From Acidobacteriaceae bacterium (lineage in GTDB: Bacteria > Acidobacteriota > Terriglobia > Terriglobales > Acidobacteriaceae), in NCBI GenBank assembly GCA_025462805.1, contig JAOAPJ010000086.1, forward strand, positions 1-7,366: a DNA stretch of 7,366 bases. The letters run 5' to 3'. Within the stretch, counting starts at the first letter, position 1. Each line of letters starts with the position of its first letter. Made by a program: the position numbers and the translations under genes. This document shows positions 1 to 7,366 of this stretch, piece by piece. The notes beneath the pieces were generated by a model that saw nothing but the letters and a program-made list of their open reading frames with translations, made no database searches and was not told the origin of the DNA.

Positions 1-60
1 ATCCGGCGCATCCTCCTCGCCGGCCGCGGAACCCACTACTGCACCGCCTGCCAGCACTAG
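1..60 (+). CDS. mutM: Formamidopyrimidine-DNA glycosylase, C-terminal end (partial)
   Basis: Frame 1 is open from the window edge to TAG at 58-60 and encodes the last 19 residues of a protein. They read IRRILLAGRGTHYCTACQH. This matches the C-terminal zinc finger of Fpg/MutM, whose family ends in a pattern like AGRGTHxCxxCQ. The Arg of GRGTH is the conserved finger arginine that contacts DNA in this family, and Cys14 and Cys17 of the fragment are the second zinc-binding CxxC pair. MutM is a bifunctional base-excision repair glycosylase/AP lyase that removes 8-oxoguanine and formamidopyrimidines from DNA in the cytoplasm. Everything upstream, including the catalytic N-terminal proline, lies outside the window, so intactness cannot be judged. 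The related Nei glycosylases have a similar finger, but the AGRGTH-C-x2-C-Q ending favours MutM. Confidence 0.85.
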   Translation: MRRILLAGRGTHYCTACQH

Positions 61-75
61 CTTCCGACCCCGCCA

Positions 76-122
76 GCCGGCCTCGATACAACTTCCGAGC
101 TACGAAAACTCGGAAAGCCGGC
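76..122. repeat. Nested inverted repeat after mutM; possible activator site
   Basis: TTCCGAG (93-99) and CTCGGAA (109-115) form a perfect 7-bp inverted repeat around a 9-nt spacer. It is flanked by two copies of GCCGGC (76-81 and 117-122), which could pair as an outer stem. A further half-site, CTTCCGA, occurs at 61-67 and again at 92-98, 31 bp apart. There is no T-run after the structure, so a rho-independent terminator for mutM is unlikely, although an mRNA 3' hairpin remains possible. The centre of the inverted repeat (104) lies about 121 bp upstream of the start predicted for the sigma-54 promoter at 199-214, a typical distance for an enhancer-binding activator. That role is inferred from position only. 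Confidence 0.4.
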
Positions 123-143
123 CCTCCCGAACTCCAGAAATCA

Positions 144-166
144 GGAGGAATCAGCGCTACTCCTCC
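144..166. repeat. Hairpin-forming inverted repeat GGAGGA/TCCTCC
   Basis: GGAGGA (144-149) and TCCTCC (161-166) can pair as a 6-bp stem with an 11-nt loop that contains AGCGCT. The left arm resembles a Shine-Dalgarno sequence, but no start codon lies at a suitable distance on either strand, so it does not appear to serve a gene. It lies between the upstream inverted repeat and the sigma-54 promoter. No function can be assigned. Confidence 0.3.
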
Positions 167-198
167 GGTAAGTAACTCAAAACAAACAATTTCCTGAA

Positions 199-214
199 TG
201 GCACGGGAACTGCA
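199..214 (+). promoter_or_regulatory. Sigma-54 (RpoN) -24/-12 promoter
   Basis: The sequence TGGCACGGGAACTGCA matches the sigma-54 consensus TGGCACG-N4-TTGCW with one core mismatch (C for the first T of TTGC). The essential GG (200-201) and GC (212-213) are present with the exact spacing, 12 nt from the first G to the G of GC. This places +1 near 225. The region just upstream (178-198) is AT-rich. Sigma-54 promoters need an AAA+ enhancer-binding activator bound upstream; the inverted repeat at 93-115 is at a suitable distance. No protein gene starts within the next several hundred bases on this strand, so the transcript may be non-coding or have a very long leader for the gene at 981. Confidence 0.6.
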
Positions 215-224
215 CTATAGGTAG

Positions 225-412
225 ACAGCCAGCGACGCACGCGGTCCCCGTTGAGAAGGGCCCGGCGATTCACTTCCGGATGTGTAGAGTCAGGAGCCCA
301 TAGGGCCCTACCACCACCGGACTTACTTCACCGCAGACGACCGCGGTCATTCAGGGAGGCCAGTGATTGGCCATTACGGACAACGCCGCCCGCCCCGGGC
401 GGCGTTCCTGTC
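225..412 (+). ncRNA. Candidate sigma-54-driven small RNA (about 185 nt)
   Basis: This interval runs from the predicted sigma-54 start to just past a strong hairpin. It contains no credible coding frame: the ATG at 280 gives only seven codons, and the longest frame (TTG at 251) has no ribosome-binding site and runs through the hairpin. Structural elements include two GGGCCC blocks (258-263 and 303-308) that can pair as a 7-bp AGGGCCC/GGGCCCT helix, a GACCGCGGTC palindrome (339-348), a GGCCA/TGGCC hairpin (358-372) and the 11-bp stem at 382-406. No known RNA family is recognised. The call rests on promoter plus structure plus absence of a gene; expression is unproven. Confidence 0.3.
382..406 (+). 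terminator. Strong GC hairpin, possible terminator
   Basis: AACGCCGCCCG (382-392) pairs perfectly with CGGGCGGCGTT (396-406): 11 bp around a CCC loop. On the plus strand it ends in TT and continues CCTGTCTCC, so the U-tract is poor and termination may be weak or need a cofactor. A smaller hairpin, GGCCA-GTGAT-TGGCC, sits just before it (358-372). The stem is symmetric enough that a minus-strand role cannot be excluded, but that side also lacks a T-run. Confidence 0.4.
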
Positions 413-414
413 TC

Positions 415-980
415 CGCCATTGTTGGCTTCAGCGCTATTTGTCTCGGCATTGCTCCTCCGGCACCGCATGTCTCACCGCTCGTATCTGCCTTGGAATCTC
501 TCGTTTGTAGCCCGGCGAGTTTTGCACTTGCCACGAAGCAGCCCAGTTAGTATGCTTGGAGTTGCCTATCGAGCGGCTGATGCCCTCACGTGGGCCGGCG
601 CATGAGGTCCCAGCAAACGGACCGGATCCGGACCCAGACGGAGAGCTCGCCACACTTCGAATAGTCAGCACGGTATACAGTCGCAGACAGAGCGCTTCGG
701 GTTCGGAAAAATGCCGACCCCTGGAAAGCCTGTATGGGCGGCTCATTACGAGCATCACACGCTGTTGAGAGCAGACGATACGCTCAAGCCCGTCGAAAGC
801 ACGTTGCCACGCCAGCACAACCGCTATGCGGATGCCGCGCGTTATTCCGTCTGGAATCCCATTCCGGCCCCCAGAATGACTCCCGGCGATCCCACTGCCT
901 AGCTCGTTCGCTCGGCCGCAGGATCGCAGGCGCTTAGTAAGAAAGTTTGTTACAGCAGACACGCACCAGGAAGTGCACGA
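415..980. other. Non-coding stretch, no supported gene
   Basis: About 565 bases between the hairpin at 382-406 and the gene at 981 hold short open frames on both strands. None has a ribosome-binding site with a start codon, a recognisable protein sequence, or codon use like the neighbouring genes. No tRNA or rRNA sequence is recognised. Minor structures are a CCGGATCCGG palindrome (622-631) flanked by GGTCC (606-610) and two GGACC copies (619-623, 630-634), and a bulged hairpin at 699-720 with an AAAAATG loop. The last 50 bases should contain the promoter of the gene at 981, but no clear -35/-10 pair is visible. The stretch may be a long leader or a decayed gene. Confidence 0.5.
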
Positions 981-1976
981 ATGACAACAGAGCAGAACCC
1001 GTCCCCGGCCTTTGAGCCGCAGGGAGCCATGCCAGCGCAGCCCCAGACCGGCACGCCACAAGCCCAGAACCAGCCAGGCCAAAACCCGGGACAGGGACAC
1101 CGGCGCCGGCGTCGACGCCGCAACAAAGGCGGCCAGGCAAACAAAGGCCAGCAGAATGGCCCCACCGCCGGCGGCGAGGCCCCCGTGCAGCAGAAGCCTG
1201 TCCCCCAACACCAGAGCAGCCCCAACCCGAACAGTCAGCAGCAGGGGCCGCCCAAGCAGAAATCCGGCAAACGCTTCTATCAGAAGGGCTCCGCCGGCCA
1301 AGGCAGCTACAACGGCAATGGCAACGGCTTCCGTCCTTCGCCGGGAAACAACAACGCCAACAACGGCAATGGGCGCCGCAAGAACAAGGGCCGTCGCCAG
1401 CAGGTCTTTGTCGGCCCCATGGACCATAGCTATCGCGGCGGAGCCAACGGCAACGTCGCCGACCCAGCGACCCACTCGCCGAACAATGACTTCCGCGGCA
1501 TGCCGCACAGCGGCTTCTACTCCGAGGTGGACTACGTCCAGCCCGTCCCGGTGCGTGAAGACGCGCCGACCCGCATCTACTGTCTGATCGAAGATCTCTT
1601 CATCGCAGCCAAGATTCAGGAGTACTCGAAGAAGCTGGGCATCAAAGTCGCCTTCCTCAAGCCGGAAAAGGAAGTCGTCGCGCGCCTCACCGAAACCGCC
1701 GAGGAAGATCGTCCCGCGCTGATCCTGTTCGACCTCAACAACGCGAACGGCAAGCCGCTCACCCTCATCCCCAAGATCAAGGCGAAGCTGAAGCGCGGCA
1801 CCTCCATCGTCGGCTTCCTTCCCCAGATCCAGGGCGAGCTGAAGAGCAAGGCCATCGAAGCCGGCTGCGATACCGTGATGCCGCGCTCCACCTTCTCGCA
1901 GAACCTGCCAAACCTCCTCCGCCGCTACGGCATCATCGAGGAAGCAGAAGACGAGATGCAGGCCATTCAGGCCTGA
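981..1976 (+). CDS. Disordered Arg-rich protein with C-terminal receiver-like domain
   Basis: The 331-residue product starts at ATG 981, preceded by AGGAAG (968-973) at 7 nt. Residues 1 to about 190 are low complexity and rich in Gln, Asn, Pro and Gly. They include seven consecutive arginines (41-47), a second basic patch RRKNKGRR (132-139) and Asn/Gly runs (111-131); such tails often bind RNA or form assemblies in other proteins. Residues about 197-316 resemble a CheY-like receiver: strand IYCLIED (199-205) with acidic E204/D205, LILFD (247-251) with D251 at the phospho-acceptor position, then IVGFLPQ (276-282) and VMPRS (299-303). The conserved Thr/Ser is replaced by Pro281 and the conserved Lys by Arg302, so normal phosphorylation is doubtful. 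There is no output domain and no kinase nearby. A terminator follows 31 nt after the stop, so it is probably monocistronic. Exact function unknown; the receiver fold is moderately certain. Confidence 0.85.
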   Translation: MTTEQNPSPAFEPQGAMPAQPQTGTPQAQNQPGQNPGQGHRRRRRRRNKGGQANKGQQNGPTAGGEAPVQQKPVPQHQSSPNPNSQQQGPPKQKSGKRFYQKGSAGQGSYNGNGNGFRPSPGNNNANNGNGRRKNKGRRQQVFVGPMDHSYRGGANGNVADPATHSPNNDFRGMPHSGFYSEVDYVQPVPVREDAPTRIYCLIEDLFIAAKIQEYSKKLGIKVAFLKPEKEVVARLTETAEEDRPALILFDLNNANGKPLTLIPKIKAKLKRGTSIVGFLPQIQGELKSKAIEAGCDTVMPRSTFSQNLPNLLRRYGIIEEAEDEMQAIQA

Positions 1977-2006
1977 CACCAAGCCTGACCCACCTCGCAG
2001 CAATGC

Positions 2007-2041
2007 AGAAAAGGCTCGCACCATGCGGGCCTTTTCTCTTT
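2007..2041 (+). terminator. Intrinsic terminator, possibly bidirectional
   Basis: AGAAAAGGCTCGC (2007-2019) pairs with GCGGGCCTTTTCT (2025-2037) as a 13-bp stem with one G-U pair and a 5-nt ACCAT loop. The T-rich right arm and the following CTTT complete a typical rho-independent terminator for the gene ending at 1976. On the minus strand the same stem also ends in CCTTTTCT, so it may also stop antisense transcription from the convergent HIT/protease unit, which has no terminator of its own before this point. The hairpin also shows that the in-frame ATG at 2003 is not the start of the next gene. Confidence 0.85.
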
Positions 2042-2074
2042 CCGGCAGAGAACTCCGCGTGCTATCACACAGCC

Positions 2075-2956
2075 ATGCTGGCGCGCACTCAAAACTCCAG
2101 GAAGACAATACGGCTGATCTGCTGGAACCAGGACGATGCCACCACGCGTGCGCGCGATCTGCGTCACGCTGGCTACCGTGTCATCGCCGACCCGCCGGAA
2201 GCCTCCGGCGGCATGATTCGCGCTTTCCGTGAACTGGATCCCAACGCAGTCGTGATCGATATGGATCGGCTTCCCTCGCATGGTCGTGAGCTCGGCCTCG
2301 GCCTGCGCGCCAGCAAGAGCACCTGTCATCTGCCGCTCGTCTTTGCCGGCGGCGTACCCGCGAAAGTCGAGTTGGTCCGCACCGCGCTGCCGGATGCCGT
2401 CTTCACCGCTTGGGATGACACCCTTCACGACGCCATCGAGCGAGCCATGCGCCAGCCGGCACCCCAACGTCTGCCCTCGCGCGAGCGTCCACCAGACACC
2501 AGTGCCGGCGCACTCGAACGCAAGCTCGACATCAAGCCGCGCACACACTTCGTCATCCTCCCGCTCTCTATGCGGAGTGAGCCATGGCTGGACGAGTTGC
2601 TCACCGCCGTTCCCGCCGGCGCCGTGCGCCAGAAGCGCATCGATAGCACCACCACGCTCGCGTTCTACCCCGTGCAGTCGCGCGAGCAGCTCGTGCGGGC
2701 CTTCGCCGAAGCACGCGCCGCGCTTCCGCCACACGCATCGCTCTGGATCGTTCACCCCAAGCAGACCAGCACCCTGGCCGCAGACTTCAACCAGGACGAC
2801 GTGCGCGTGGCGGGACTCGCCAGCGGCTTCGTCGACTACAAGGTCTGCGCCGTCGATAAGGATTGGTCGGCGTTGAAGTTCGCGCGGCGCCGCATCACCA
2901 AAGCGAAGCCGCACATCATGCCGTCGCGCTCAGGAATGCAACGCGTCACTCGCTAA
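2075..2956 (+). CDS. Receiver-like domain fused to DUF3052-like domain
   Basis: The product has 293 residues from ATG 2075. The frame is open further up to ATG 2003, but that start lies beside the terminator stem, so 2075 is preferred; no Shine-Dalgarno is visible before it. Residues about 11-126 look like a CheY-type receiver: TIRLICWNQDD with D20/D21 in the acidic-pocket position, then AVVIDMD with D62 at the phospho-acceptor position, then PLVFAGG, where the usual Thr/Ser-Ala is altered. The usual Lys after strand 5 is not evident. After a Pro/Arg-rich linker (about 128-153), residues about 157-273 resemble DUF3052: LWIVHPKQ (223-230), then GLASGFVDYKVCAVDKDWSALKFARR (247-272, quoted here only by its hallmark ends GFVDYKVCAVD and WSALKF). 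DUF3052 has no established biochemical role. The C-terminus is basic. The stop overlaps that of the convergent HIT gene by 4 nt. Domain calls are by eye. Confidence 0.85.
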   Translation: MLARTQNSRKTIRLICWNQDDATTRARDLRHAGYRVIADPPEASGGMIRAFRELDPNAVVIDMDRLPSHGRELGLGLRASKSTCHLPLVFAGGVPAKVELVRTALPDAVFTAWDDTLHDAIERAMRQPAPQRLPSRERPPDTSAGALERKLDIKPRTHFVILPLSMRSEPWLDELLTAVPAGAVRQKRIDSTTTLAFYPVQSREQLVRAFAEARAALPPHASLWIVHPKQTSTLAADFNQDDVRVAGLASGFVDYKVCAVDKDWSALKFARRRITKAKPHIMPSRSGMQRVTR

Positions 2957-3288
2957 CCCGGAGGCCAGTGCATCGCCCTGCCGCCCAGCAGGTGAAGATG
3001 CATGTGCTGCACCGTCTGCCCACCGTCGTTGCCCGTGTTCATCACCGTGCGAAAGCCATCCACACCCTTGTCCTCGGCCAGCCGCTTGGCCACCGCGTGC
3101 AGGTGGCCGATCAGCCGCTCGTCGCCCGGCGAGAGATGCGCCAGCGATGGGATGTGCTTGCGCGGGATCAGCACCACATGCAGCGGCGCCTGCGGCTGGA
3201 TATCTTGGAACGCTACCGCGTCCTCATCTTCATAGAGCTTCTGTGCCGGAATCTCACCCGCGGCAATACGGCAGAACAGGCAATCCAT
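2953..3288 (-). CDS. HIT family protein (histidine triad hydrolase/transferase)
   Basis: The 111-residue product begins MDCLFCRIAAGEIP, the canonical start of Hint/HIT proteins, which fixes the ATG at 3288 even though the frame is open to 3399. The histidine triad QHMHLHLL places His at 95, 97 and 99; His97 is the expected nucleophile that attacks the alpha-phosphate. Cys3 and Cys6 form the CxxC found in members with a structural zinc. The strand LHVVLIPRKHI (36-46) and the sequence NTGNDGGQTVQH (84-95) are also family features. HIT proteins hydrolyse purine nucleotide phosphoramidates or dinucleotides in the cytosol; the substrate here is unknown. Length is normal for a Hint-type protein. 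The gene lies 34 nt after the M48 protease stop on the same strand, suggesting co-transcription. The Shine-Dalgarno is weak (GAGAGAAG lies too far upstream). Confidence 0.93.
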   Translation of the reverse strand: MDCLFCRIAAGEIPAQKLYEDEDAVAFQDIQPQAPLHVVLIPRKHIPSLAHLSPGDERLIGHLHAVAKRLAEDKGVDGFRTVMNTGNDGGQTVQHMHLHLLGGRAMHWPPG

Positions 3289-3322
3289 GCCGATCAGCTT
3301 ACTCAGCTTCTCTCGCGGAAAG

Positions 3323-4618
3323 CTACTTGGGGAAGAAGCGCGGGCGCGCGTCCGGCCGCCACGGGTTATAATCCCGCGCAAAGTCGGCACGATCCGCAAT
3401 CGGCGGATGGCTATAGGTCCACAGCACCATCCAGCGATTTGGATCCGGGAGATCCAGCGACTCCTCCCCCAGCGTCTGGAAGCTGTGCACCGCCGTCACC
3501 TGCGGATCGGGCACAATCCCATGCACCACCTCCTGCCCATACACATCCGCACGATGCTCGATATGCCGGCTGATCGCATTCGCAATCGGATCGCTCACGA
3601 AGCTGAACACCGCAAAGGCCAGCATCAGCACCACCACTGCGCTCCAGTCCTCGACCGCCGGCACGCCCCACGCGGCGCCGTAGCGGCGCACCATCCACCG
3701 CACCGCATGGAAGCCCATCCAGAGCGCGACCAGCAGGCCCGCCGCACCCATCATCAGTCCATGCACCACATCGCCCAGCACGTAGTGGCCAAGTTCATGG
3801 CCGAAGATGAACAGCACCTCGTCCGGCGTCGACTTCTGCAGTGACGTGTCCCACACCACCACCCGCTTCGACCCGCCGAATCCCGTGACGTAGGCATTCA
3901 GGCCCGTCACCTTCTCGCTCGCCTTCATCAGGAACATCCGGTCCGGCGGAATGTGCTCTCCACTCCGCGTCACCACCTGCTCCATCTGCGCGACCAGCTC
4001 CGGATGCGAACGCGAGAGCGGCTCGAATTTGTTGAACAGCGGATCGATGATCAACGGCTCCACGTACACCGCCGCCAGCATCAGGGGCAGCGACAACAGC
4101 CAGAACCACAGCCACCACCGCCGCGGCGAATGCCGCACGATCGCGAACAGCAGCGACAGCACCAGCGTCCCCGTCACCACGCTCACCAGCAGCCCCTTGG
4201 TCCAATCCCAGAACCACGCCGGCCAGTGCTCTACCGACAGCCCATACGCCAGGCCCAGATGATGGCCGAAGATCGCAATCGGCAAATGGAGCAGCCGCAG
4301 CAGAATCACCAGCAGCGGCACAAAGATCAGCCCCTGCACCCAGCCGCGTCGGGATGCCCGCGCCGCCCACCGGCTGAGCCGCGCAGCCCAGTGCAGCCGC
4401 AGCACCACGAGCAGCGACACCACGCCCCACAACGTGCTCGCCGCCCACAGCCAGTTGCCCTGCCGGTCCAGCGCCTTCGCCCGCTCCAGCTTCGCCGGGG
4501 GCAGCGAGTACGCCGGGGCAGCGTGCGCCGCAACATGTCCGGCCGGAGCCGCTGGCGACGACTGCGCATGACCCACCGCGATAGCCAGCCAACACCACAG
4601 CAGAAGCACAATGCGCAT
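3323..4618 (-). CDS. M48 family membrane metalloprotease (Ste24/CAAX protease 1-like)
   Basis: The 431-residue product (ATG 4618) opens with a hydrophobic signal or membrane anchor, MRIVLLLWCWLAIAVGHAQ. Further membrane segments lie near residues 57-75, 93-110, 141-161, 169-187, 287-305 and 326-345. The zinc site is HELGH (274-278, catalytic Glu275), and the third ligand is Glu354 in RHIEHRADVYG, the M48 ExxxD pattern. DPLFNKFEPL (192-201) and SHPPIADR (403-410) are typical of the Ste24-type subgroup. These are integral-membrane zinc endopeptidases. In bacteria, where CAAX prenylation is not expected, a role in membrane protein quality control is more likely than prenyl processing. A TTG at 4633 would add five residues and has GGTGA 6 nt upstream; ATG is preferred because it gives a standard signal sequence. 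The gene leads the HIT gene by 34 nt and is divergent from the permease at 4827. Confidence 0.93.
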   Translation of the reverse strand: MRIVLLLWCWLAIAVGHAQSSPAAPAGHVAAHAAPAYSLPPAKLERAKALDRQGNWLWAASTLWGVVSLLVVLRLHWAARLSRWAARASRRGWVQGLIFVPLLVILLRLLHLPIAIFGHHLGLAYGLSVEHWPAWFWDWTKGLLVSVVTGTLVLSLLFAIVRHSPRRWWLWFWLLSLPLMLAAVYVEPLIIDPLFNKFEPLSRSHPELVAQMEQVVTRSGEHIPPDRMFLMKASEKVTGLNAYVTGFGGSKRVVVWDTSLQKSTPDEVLFIFGHELGHYVLGDVVHGLMMGAAGLLVALWMGFHAVRWMVRRYGAAWGVPAVEDWSAVVVLMLAFAVFSFVSDPIANAISRHIEHRADVYGQEVVHGIVPDPQVTAVHSFQTLGEESLDLPDPNRWMVLWTYSHPPIADRADFARDYNPWRPDARPRFFPK

Positions 4619-4826
4619 GCTCGTTTGTAACAAAGCGCATCACCGGTGACCACACGTCATGCGCCCTACCGGATCACCGGTCATGCGTCCGTAACCGGAC
4701 ACCCAAGTGCGACGGTGAACACCACAGACTTCGCCACTGCCGCGATTCGCTCGGAAAGACGCAAGCAGAAGTGGCCGCTCGCTTGCACCTGACATGGCAC
4801 ACGAACACCGTTAGGAGTTCCCCGTC
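4619..4826. promoter_or_regulatory. Divergent promoter region between protease and permease
   Basis: This 208-bp interval separates two genes read outward from it, so it should hold both promoters. The only clear signals are the ACCGG repeat block (4640-4703) near the protease end and AGGAG (4813-4817), a good Shine-Dalgarno 9 nt before the permease ATG. TGGCAC at 4795-4800 resembles the -24 half of a sigma-54 promoter but lacks the matching GC. No convincing -35/-10 pair is seen in either direction. Confidence 0.5.
4640..4703. repeat. Imperfect tandem repeat in divergent promoter region, candidate operator
   Basis: Two adjacent units of about 24 nt start at 4656 and 4680. Both begin GTCATGCG, followed by YCC, a short TA-containing spacer, CCGGA and CACC. 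A partial copy precedes them: the perfect palindrome TCACCGGTGA (4640-4649) recurs with one change as TCACCGGTCA (4674-4683), 34 bp apart, and AACCGGAC follows at 4693-4700. The block lies just upstream of the start of the M48 protease gene and about 125 bp before the permease start. Repeated palindromic cores in a divergent intergenic region suggest binding sites for a dimeric regulator; no regulator gene is in the window. Confidence 0.4.
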
Positions 4827-7313
<2,487 letters not shown>

Positions 7314-7327
7314 CAACACTCGCTCCT

Positions 7328-7360
7328 CGGGGTTCGTCGCGATCCGAGCCCCGTTTTTTC
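7328..7360 (+). terminator. Rho-independent terminator after the permease
   Basis: CGGGGTTCG (7328-7336) pairs with CGAGCCCCG (7345-7353) as a 9-bp stem with one G-U pair and an 8-nt loop, followed immediately by six T residues (7354-7359). It begins 15 nt after the permease stop codon. The permease is therefore probably a single-gene transcript, with no partner ATPase downstream in the same unit. Confidence 0.9.
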
Positions 7361-7366
7361 TCCGCG

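Noticed and set aside
251..550. A 99-codon plus-strand frame from TTG
   Set aside because: There is no Shine-Dalgarno, the composition is Arg/Pro-rich as in non-coding GC-rich DNA, and it runs through the strong hairpin at 382-406.
2003..2074. In-frame upstream ATG that would extend the receiver-DUF3052 protein by 24 residues
   Set aside because: This segment contains the terminator of the preceding gene (2007-2041), and the extra residues are not domain-like.
435..2108. A 557-codon minus-strand open frame
   Set aside because: Most of it is the antisense shadow of the gene at 981-1976, which has a proper ribosome-binding site and a recognisable domain. The frame also crosses the terminator hairpin at 2007-2041, and its sequence resembles no protein family I know.
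3289..3399. Upstream extension of the HIT gene by 37 codons
   Set aside because: It would overlap the end of the M48 gene, and the family start MDCLFC at 3288 is clear.
3953..4630. Long plus-strand frames opposite the protease gene
   Set aside because: They are Gln/His/Arg/Pro-rich antisense shadows of the M48 gene, whose zinc motif and membrane segments leave no doubt about the real strand.
4795..4810. Possible second sigma-54 promoter before the permease (TGGCAC)
   Set aside because: At the required 12-nt distance the bases are CC rather than GC, so the -12 element is missing.

Overview
The window most likely comes from an acidobacterium (Acidobacteriota, Terriglobia-type). It is GC-rich. 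Its largest gene (4827-7313) is a two-MacB-unit permease of the ADOP type ('acidobacterial duplicated orphan permease'), a class typical of that phylum. Assignment is by protein family only; no 16S or marker gene is present.

Layout. (1) Positions 1-60 are the last 19 codons of mutM/fpg (formamidopyrimidine-DNA glycosylase), ending in its zinc-finger CxxC. (2) Positions 61-980 are an unusually long stretch with no convincing protein gene. Its first half holds a near-consensus sigma-54 promoter (199-214), an inverted repeat centred about 121 bp upstream of the predicted start, and downstream hairpins ending in a perfect 11-bp stem (382-406). Together these look like a small RNA unit of about 185 nt. 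The second half (about 415-980) shows nothing I can name. (3) 981-1976 encodes a 331-residue protein: a long disordered, Arg/Gln/Asn/Gly-rich N-terminal half joined to a receiver-like (CheY-fold) C-terminal domain lacking two conserved residues. A strong intrinsic terminator follows (2007-2041). (4) 2075-2956 encodes a second orphan receiver-like protein, here fused to a C-terminal DUF3052-like domain. (5) On the minus strand, a Ste24-like M48 membrane metalloprotease (4618-3323) and a HIT-family nucleotide hydrolase/transferase (3288-2953) are probably co-transcribed. The HIT stop codon overlaps the stop of the convergent gene in (4). (6) Positions 4619-4826 are a divergent promoter region with an imperfect tandem repeat containing ACCGG-type cores, a candidate operator. 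(7) 4827-7313 is the complete ADOP permease, followed by a U-tract terminator (7328-7360).

Functionally the window is mixed: DNA repair (mutM end), two signalling-like orphan receiver proteins with no kinase nearby, membrane protein quality control (M48), nucleotide metabolism (HIT) and an orphan MacB/FtsX-type permease with no ATPase beside it. The parts least explained by known annotation are the sigma-54 non-coding unit in 61-415 and the two neighbouring receiver fusions.
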